From contig DOZK01000007.1 in assembly GCA_003518045.1 (NCBI GenBank), forward strand, positions 1,783 through 9,811: DNA of 8,029 nucleotides, in the 5' to 3' direction. A program made the position numbers and the translations under genes. Below the pieces are notes generated by a model, which saw only the letters and a program-made list of their open reading frames with translations, was not told the origin of the DNA and searched no databases. This document shows positions 4,502 through 8,029 of this stretch, one piece after another; the first letter of the stretch is position 1, and the number at the start of each line of letters is the position of its first letter. The stretch comes from Candidatus Nomurabacteria bacterium (lineage in GTDB: Bacteria; Patescibacteriota; Minisyncoccia; Phycocordibacterales; UBA5272).

Positions 4502-4586
4502 TTGAATATTGAATATTGTTTCATTGAATATTTTATAAATCTCTATATTTATTACAATTCACACGCTAAACACTACCCAACATTTT
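4502..4586. repeat. Weak heptamer-phase repeats before the metK leader
   Basis: Two TTGAATA units (4502-4515) are followed by looser AT-rich sequence, then CTAAACA (4566) and CTACCCA (4573), which again follow the CTANNNN heptamer theme. Nothing else is seen in this part of the long gap upstream of metK. Confidence 0.4.
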
Positions 4587-4605
4587 CTTGCCATATAAAA
4601 GAATC

Positions 4606-4611
4606 TATACT
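4606..4611 (+). promoter_or_regulatory. Candidate -10 box of the metK leader
   Basis: TATACT at this position would start the transcript near 4618, about 23 nt before the riboswitch and about 190 nt before metK. No good -35 box is visible. The hexamer is the one used at tspO and lexA. Confidence 0.42.
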
Positions 4612-4640
4612 ACACTCAGTGAGTTAACAAAATTCAATAT

Positions 4641-4745
4641 CGTTATCAAGAGATGGTGAGAGTACTGACTCTATGACCCATCAGCAACCCTTAGCAATAA
4701 GTAGGTGCTTAAATTCAGCCCCCAGTAAAATGGAGGAAAGATAAA
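4641..4745 (+). promoter_or_regulatory. SAM-I (S-box) riboswitch controlling metK
   Basis: The sequence follows the S-box aptamer element by element. P1 is TTATC/GATAA (4643-4647 and 4740-4744), followed by AAGAGA. P2 is GATGG/CCATC (4652-4656 and 4678-4682), then AGCAACC. P3 is ACC/GGT (4687-4689 and 4704-4706) plus CTTA/TAAG closed by a GCAA tetraloop (4690-4701), then the conserved AGGTGCT. P4 is CCCCCA/TGGAGG with one C-A mismatch (4719-4724 and 4731-4736), then GAAAGATAA. The tertiary pseudoknot is present as CTGA (4665-4668) with TCAG (4715-4718), replacing the more usual CTGG/CCAG by a compensatory pair. Bound SAM stabilises P1. Position directly upstream of metK fits negative feedback on SAM synthesis. 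Confidence 0.93.
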
Positions 4746-4766
4746 ACAAAAAAACGTCTTTCTTCC
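4732..4766 (+). promoter_or_regulatory. Antiterminator of the metK riboswitch
   Basis: GGAGGAAAGA (4732-4741) can pair over ten positions, one of them G-U, with TCTTTCTTCC (4757-4766). The first strand takes the P4 and P1 3' bases and the second takes the 5' arm of the terminator, so this helix excludes both. It should form when SAM is low and let transcription reach metK. Confidence 0.78.
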
Positions 4767-4794
4767 TGAATTATCCATTAATCAGGAAATTTTT
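4763..4794 (+). terminator. Intrinsic terminator of the metK riboswitch
   Basis: TTCCTGA (4763-4769) pairs with TCAGGAA (4782-4788). After a bulged A, TTA pairs with TAA (4771-4773 and 4779-4781) around the loop TCCAT. Five T follow at 4790-4794. It should form when SAM holds the aptamer in its P1 state, stopping transcription 15 nt before the metK ATG. Confidence 0.8.
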
Positions 4795-4809
4795 AATTTA
4801 AATTATAAA

Positions 4810-5748
4810 ATGAAAAAAACAGCAGAATGTGTAACACCAGGACATCCAGATAAACGTTGCGATTTTATTGCAGACAGTATATTGGATGCCTATGTGAAAG
4901 ATGATAAAGATAGTCGTGTCGCTATGGAGGTGATGGGTGGACATAATTTAATTACAATAAATGGTGAAGTAACTTCAAATGCAACACCAGATATTGAAGC
5001 TGTTGTAAAAGGAATTGTTGGGGCAGATTATAAAGTTATTGTGAACATCGTAGCTCAGAGTAAAGAAATCGCTCGTGGAGTGGACACTGGTGGAGCAGGA
5101 GACCAGGGAATTATGAAAGGATATGCTACATCAGAGACAACAGATTATATGCCAAAAGAATATGATTTAGCTCGTATGGTTTGTCAGAAAATATATGAAG
5201 TTTATCCATATGACGGAAAGACTCAAGTTACAATTGATGGAGATAAAGTAACTACTGTTGTTGCTAGTTTCCAAAATACAAAAAATGATGAACTGTTAGC
5301 TCTTGTTAAAAGTATAATTACTGCTGATGAATATTTAATGAATCAAGCAGGGGAATGGACTTCTGGTGGGTTCGACGCTGACACTGGACTCTCAGGAAGA
5401 AAATTAATTGTGGATAATTATGGTCCAGAGATTACAATTGGTGGTGGATCATTTTCAGGAAAAGATTATACAAAAGTAGACCGCTCAGGAGCGTATATGG
5501 CACGCCGTATCGCTGTTGATTTATTACGTTCGCGTAATGCAAAGGAAGTATTTACAAAACTTGCATACGCAATTGGAAAAGCAGAGCCAGTGATGGCAGT
5601 TGCTGTTGTTGACGGCGTAGAGGAAACTATATCCGGATATGATTTAACTCCAGCTGGAATACGTAAGGCACTTGATTTGGATAATGTTAAATATACAGAG
5701 ACTTGTACTTGGGGACATTTCGGAAGAAATTTCCCGTGGGACAGGTAG
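4810..5748 (+). CDS. metK: S-adenosylmethionine synthetase (methionine adenosyltransferase), short form
   Basis: The enzyme makes S-adenosylmethionine from ATP and methionine in the cytoplasm. Family motifs are intact: GHPDK (11-15, with H12, D14 and K15), GGAGDQGIMKGYA (94-106, D98), the KTQVT element with K137, SGRKLIVDNYG (195-205), GGGSFSGKDYTKVDRSGAY (211-229, with K218, K222 and D224) and the closing GHFGRNFPW (302-310). The 312 residues compare with about 380-400 in E. coli and relatives; the loss is spread over connecting loops, including the segment before GGAGDQG and the C-terminal tail, while the catalytic residues remain. I read this as a compact variant, not a truncation. The ATG at 4810 begins right before the conserved N-terminus. 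No Shine-Dalgarno site precedes it. Expression is predicted to be switched off by SAM through the leader riboswitch. Confidence 0.95.
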   Translation: MKKTAECVTPGHPDKRCDFIADSILDAYVKDDKDSRVAMEVMGGHNLITINGEVTSNATPDIEAVVKGIVGADYKVIVNIVAQSKEIARGVDTGGAGDQGIMKGYATSETTDYMPKEYDLARMVCQKIYEVYPYDGKTQVTIDGDKVTTVVASFQNTKNDELLALVKSIITADEYLMNQAGEWTSGGFDADTGLSGRKLIVDNYGPEITIGGGSFSGKDYTKVDRSGAYMARRIAVDLLRSRNAKEVFTKLAYAIGKAEPVMAVAVVDGVEETISGYDLTPAGIRKALDLDNVKYTETCTWGHFGRNFPWDR

Positions 5749-5785
5749 CCACTTCGTGGAATTTTTAATTTTTAATTAAACACAG

Positions 5786-5814
5786 AAGAACAGCACCTTA
5801 GGTGCTGTTCTTTT
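5786..5814 (+). terminator. Rho-independent terminator of metK
   Basis: A perfect 12-bp stem, AAGAACAGCACC (5786-5797) with GGTGCTGTTCTT (5801-5812), a TTA loop and TTTT at 5811-5814. Upstream A residues would let it work in the other direction too, but no opposing gene is present. It is the cleanest terminator in the window. Confidence 0.9.
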
Positions 5815-5839
5815 GTATCTGTATTCACTTTATGGACTA

Positions 5840-5861
5840 GCCCTGCCCCAGCGGGGCGGGC
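5840..5861. repeat. GC-rich hairpin before rlmB
   Basis: GCCC/GGGC (5840-5843 and 5858-5861) and GCCCC/GGGGC (5845-5849 and 5853-5857) pair around the loop AGC with one bulged T. The local base composition is far above the surroundings. It lacks a T run and sits 17-41 nt upstream of the -10 box, so it is more likely a repeat insertion than a terminator. Confidence 0.55.
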
Positions 5862-5877
5862 CAAATTACAATAAATA

Positions 5878-5886
5878 TGCTATAAT
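5878..5886 (+). promoter_or_regulatory. Extended -10 promoter of rlmB
   Basis: TGCTATAAT is a perfect extended -10 element (TGn followed by TATAAT). It predicts a start near 5893, three nucleotides before the ATG at 5896. No -35 box is evident, as is common for extended -10 promoters. Confidence 0.6.
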
Positions 5887-5895
5887 GTCTAGTAT

Positions 5896-6648
5896 ATGAC
5901 AGAAAAGACCTATTTATATGGTAAAAATCCTTTAAAAGAAGCCATTTTAGCCCACAAACGTGGTGCTAGTTTTGCTATTGAGAAACTTTTTATAACAAAA
6001 CAAACAGAAAATGATGCAGAAATATCTAGTTTAATTCAAACAAATAAACTTGATTATGATGTTGTTACAAGAGATGAAATAGAAAATTTTGTTGGTCGCG
6101 ATACTGTTCACCAAGGAATTTGTGCATTACTTAATGAAAAAGTTTTATATACAACACTTGATGAAGTTCTCGCAAAAGCAAAAAATAAAAGTACTAATTC
6201 ACTTTTTGTTTTGCTTGATGAATTAAAAGACCCACATAATGTTGGGGCCATAATTCGTTCATCTGTTGCGTTCGGAGCAGACGCTATTCTTATGCCAGAG
6301 CATAATCAAACACAAATCACGGGTACTGTTATAAAAACTTCAGCCGGAATGAATTTTTCAATACCAATTGTGAGAATTGGAAATATAAATACAGTTTTAG
6401 AAAAATTAAAACAAAATACTTTTTGGACTTATGGATTAACTGGTGATGGTGATACTAATTTAAATGATGTAAAATTTGATACTAATACTGTAATAGTTAT
6501 TGGAAGTGAAGGAGAGGGAATACGTACAAAAACTTTAGAGCTTTGTGATTTTAAACTTTCTATAAAAATAGATAATAAATGTGAATCGTTAAATGCATCA
6601 AATGCAACAGCAGTTGCCTTATATGAATGGTCTAAGCAAAATAACTAG
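5896..6648 (+). CDS. rlmB: RlmB/TrmH-family (SpoU) RNA 2'-O-ribose methyltransferase
   Basis: SpoU/TrmH enzymes methylate ribose 2'-hydroxyls in rRNA or tRNA using SAM and carry a knotted SPOUT fold. The 250-residue protein has an N-terminal substrate-binding domain (about 1-80, beginning LYGKNPLKEAI as in RlmB) and a catalytic domain from about 103. Motif 1 is DPHNVGAIIRSS (112-123, with N115 and R121), motif 2 is IVIGSEGEGIR (200-210) and motif 3 is ESLNASNATAVALYEW (230-245). The N-terminal domain and length fit RlmB (23S rRNA G2251) better than TrmL or TrmH, but the substrate cannot be fixed from sequence alone. Motif 3 normally reads SLNVS-A; SLNAS is a mild change. The ATG is set by the extended -10 box three nucleotides upstream of the predicted transcript. 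It is a likely consumer of the SAM made by the metK product next door. Confidence 0.88.
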   Translation: MTEKTYLYGKNPLKEAILAHKRGASFAIEKLFITKQTENDAEISSLIQTNKLDYDVVTRDEIENFVGRDTVHQGICALLNEKVLYTTLDEVLAKAKNKSTNSLFVLLDELKDPHNVGAIIRSSVAFGADAILMPEHNQTQITGTVIKTSAGMNFSIPIVRIGNINTVLEKLKQNTFWTYGLTGDGDTNLNDVKFDTNTVIVIGSEGEGIRTKTLELCDFKLSIKIDNKCESLNASNATAVALYEWSKQNN

Positions 6649-6669
6649 TAAATATTTTAAGTATTACTT

Positions 6670-6704
6670 GAAACTGGAAACTAACAACTAGAAACTACCT
6701 ACAA
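6670..6704. repeat. Degenerate heptamer array, GAAACTA type, ending on a start codon
   Basis: Units in 7-nt phase: GAAACTG (6670), GAAACTA (6677), ACAACTA (6684), GAAACTA (6691) and a decayed fifth unit that ends on the A of the ATG at 6704. It fills most of the 55-bp gap after rlmB and leaves no room for a Shine-Dalgarno site or a recognisable -10 box. Confidence 0.72.
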
Positions 6705-7963
6705 TGCCAAATACTAAAACAGAAAATAAAATATGGGATGTTGTTGTTATTGGTGCTGGACCAGCAGGAATGATGGCAGCAGGAAGAGCAGGTGAGAGAG
6801 GGAAGAAAGTTTTATTACTTGAAAAAAATACAAATCTCGGCAAGAAATTACTCATAACTGGTGGTGGAAGATGTAATTTAACAAATAACAAACCAGATAA
6901 TCGCACACTGCTTGCTAAGTACAAAGGGAATGACCAATTTCTTTTTTCAGCATTTTCACAATTTGATGTAACAAAAACTCTTTCATTTTTTAATGATAAT
7001 GGAATGGCGACAAAAGAAGAAAACGAAGGGAGAATATTCCCAGTATCTGATTCTTCACAGTCAGTACTTGATGTGCTTTATAATTATATGCAGAAAAATA
7101 ATGTTGTAATACATAAAAGTACAAATGTGCGCTCCATTGAAGTTGATAAAAAAACTGGAGACATTGTTATATCAACAGCAAGTGGAAATACAATTCATAC
7201 TAAAGCTTGTGTATTAGCAACCGGTGGGACTTCACGACCTGAAACAGGCTCAACTGGAGAAGGTTTTCAGTGGTTAAAGAAATTAAATCATACTATTGTT
7301 GATAATAATTTTGCACTTGTGCCTGTTGCATTAAATGATGACTGGATAAAAGACGTCGCTGGAGTAAAACTTACAGATATTAAACTTACTACTTTTCAGA
7401 ATAATAAAAAACAGGAAGCATATAAAGGGAAGCTTCTTTTCACACATGTTGGCATCAGTGGCCCAACTGTTTTAAATATGAGTAAAGATATTGGTGAACT
7501 TTTAAAATACGGTGAGGTTGAAATAAAAATAGACCTTTTCCCAAATAGAGATAATCGTGGTTTAAAACAAGATTTGCAAAATATTCTAGTTGCAGAAAGT
7601 AATAAAAAATTAAAAAATGTTCTTAATCCTTTAATACCAGCATCACTTCAAACTCCAATTCTTAATATGGGAAATATTGATGGTGAAACTTATAGTCATA
7701 GTGTTTCTAGTGAAGACCGCGTGAAGCTTGTGGAAATTATGAAAGCAATTCCACTTCATGTTAAAGGTTTACTAGGAAAAGAAAAAGCAATTGTTTCTTC
7801 TGGTGGTGTTGATTTAAAAGAAGTAGATTTTAAAACAATGCAATCACGTTTAATTCCAAATTTATATTTAGTTGGAGACGTTTTAAATATTGATAGACCC
7901 TCAGGTGGTTACAGTCTTCAACTTTGTTGGACTACTGGATTTGTTGCGGGAGACAATTGTTAG
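6704..7963 (+). CDS. HI0933/BaiN-family FAD-dependent oxidoreductase
   Basis: This family comprises flavoproteins often annotated as aminoacetone oxidase or NAD(P)/FAD-dependent oxidoreductase; the reaction is unknown for most members, and I do not assign one. The N-terminal Rossmann dinucleotide motif is VVVIGAGPAGMMAA (13-26), ending with the acidic E40 of the second strand. It is followed by the family signature NLGKKLLITGGGRCNLTN (44-61). A middle domain follows, with VLATGGTSRPETGSTGEG (about 170-187) and FTHVGISGP. The C-terminal FAD-binding block reads VSSGGVDLKEVDFKTMQS and continues to LYLVGDVLNIDRPSGGYSLQ. At 419 residues it has the normal length and no lost motif. The start is fixed by the Rossmann strand soon after. 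A heptamer array abuts both ends of the gene, directly before the ATG and from the last base of the stop codon. Confidence 0.9.
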   Translation: MPNTKTENKIWDVVVIGAGPAGMMAAGRAGERGKKVLLLEKNTNLGKKLLITGGGRCNLTNNKPDNRTLLAKYKGNDQFLFSAFSQFDVTKTLSFFNDNGMATKEENEGRIFPVSDSSQSVLDVLYNYMQKNNVVIHKSTNVRSIEVDKKTGDIVISTASGNTIHTKACVLATGGTSRPETGSTGEGFQWLKKLNHTIVDNNFALVPVALNDDWIKDVAGVKLTDIKLTTFQNNKKQEAYKGKLLFTHVGISGPTVLNMSKDIGELLKYGEVEIKIDLFPNRDNRGLKQDLQNILVAESNKKLKNVLNPLIPASLQTPILNMGNIDGETYSHSVSSEDRVKLVEIMKAIPLHVKGLLGKEKAIVSSGGVDLKEVDFKTMQSRLIPNLYLVGDVLNIDRPSGGYSLQLCWTTGFVAGDNC

Positions 7964-7990
7964 AGGTAGATTTTAGACATTAGGCATCCC
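7963..7990. repeat. Inverted heptamer array after the flavoprotein gene
   Basis: Units GAGGTAG (7963), ATTTTAG (7970) and ACATTAG (7977) read on the minus strand as CTACCTC, CTAAAAT and CTAATGT, the units found at 2519-2553. A 17-nt segment (7967-7983) is the exact reverse complement of 2526-2542. Confidence 0.68.
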
Positions 7991-8003
7991 CGCTTAGCGG
8001 GAT
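7986..8003. repeat. Small GC hairpin at the window edge
   Basis: ATCCC(C)GC at 7986-7993 pairs with GCGGGAT at 7997-8003 around a TTA loop, with one bulged C. It resembles the arms of the GTCAT hairpin repeats but has a different loop and no T run. It may be a decayed relative or a weak terminator for the flavoprotein gene. Confidence 0.45.
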
Positions 8004-8029
8004 AAATTGAGTTAATTAACATTTAGTGT

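Noticed and set aside
4382..4627. 81-codon + strand frame with a TTG start
   Set aside because: It runs through the hairpin repeat (giving the typical repeat-derived peptide CHSNESWNPVS) and ends just before the riboswitch; it is a read-through of repeats, not a gene.
6688..6924. 78-codon minus-strand frame over the flavoprotein start
   Set aside because: It covers the Rossmann-motif region of the + strand gene and shows no family signature.
80..7963. Alternative genetic code with UGA as glycine
   Set aside because: lexA ends in TGA at the expected family length, and no gene has an in-frame UGA at a conserved glycine.

Overview
The window is AT-rich, gene-dense bacterial DNA that reads with the standard bacterial code: UGA is used as a stop and no in-frame UGA needs recoding. 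Several traits suggest a Candidate Phyla Radiation / Patescibacteria genome of the Parcubacteria type. These are compact genes with little or no Shine-Dalgarno signal, a short S-adenosylmethionine synthetase (312 aa against about 380 in model bacteria), a reduced four-helix TspO, a minimal rhodanese, and many small GC-rich hairpin repeats of the form GTCATTCCCGCGAAGGCGGG. The taxonomic call is inference from memory of such genomes, not a search result.

Layout. All real genes lie on the + strand. (1) 80-514 encodes a small membrane-anchored protein with four cysteines, followed by a 139-bp inverted-repeat element. (2) 727-1356 is a tspO-rhodanese pair separated by 6 bp, followed by a 19-bp-arm hairpin with a T run. 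(3) 1624-2187 is lexA, with a Gram-positive-type SOS box in its own promoter, so it is probably autorepressed. (4) 2188-2554 is a spacer with a 126-bp near-palindrome, heptamer arrays and a doubtful 42-codon ORF. (5) 2555-4066 holds a truncated Y-family DNA polymerase relative that has lost its catalytic SIDE motif, a conserved protein of unknown function and a YgjP-type zinc metallopeptidase. (6) 4067-4809 is a long non-coding stretch with more hairpin repeats, a possible 38-aa hydrophobic peptide and a complete SAM-I (S-box) riboswitch with antiterminator and terminator, leading into metK (4810-5748). (7) 5896-7963 encodes an RlmB/TrmH-type rRNA 2'-O-methyltransferase and an HI0933/BaiN-type flavoprotein.

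How the parts connect. The riboswitch should switch metK off when SAM is plentiful; the downstream SpoU-family methyltransferase is a SAM consumer, though it has its own promoter. LexA plus the polymerase relic looks like an SOS/translesion neighbourhood in which the polymerase has decayed or been repurposed.

Structure not explained by genes. Nearly every intergenic gap carries a degenerate tandem array with a strict 7-nt period, several of them abutting a start or stop codon. Small hairpin repeats recur with compensatory stem changes. At least six genes have a -10 hexamer placed so that transcription should start at or within about 4 nt of the ATG, which implies leaderless mRNAs.
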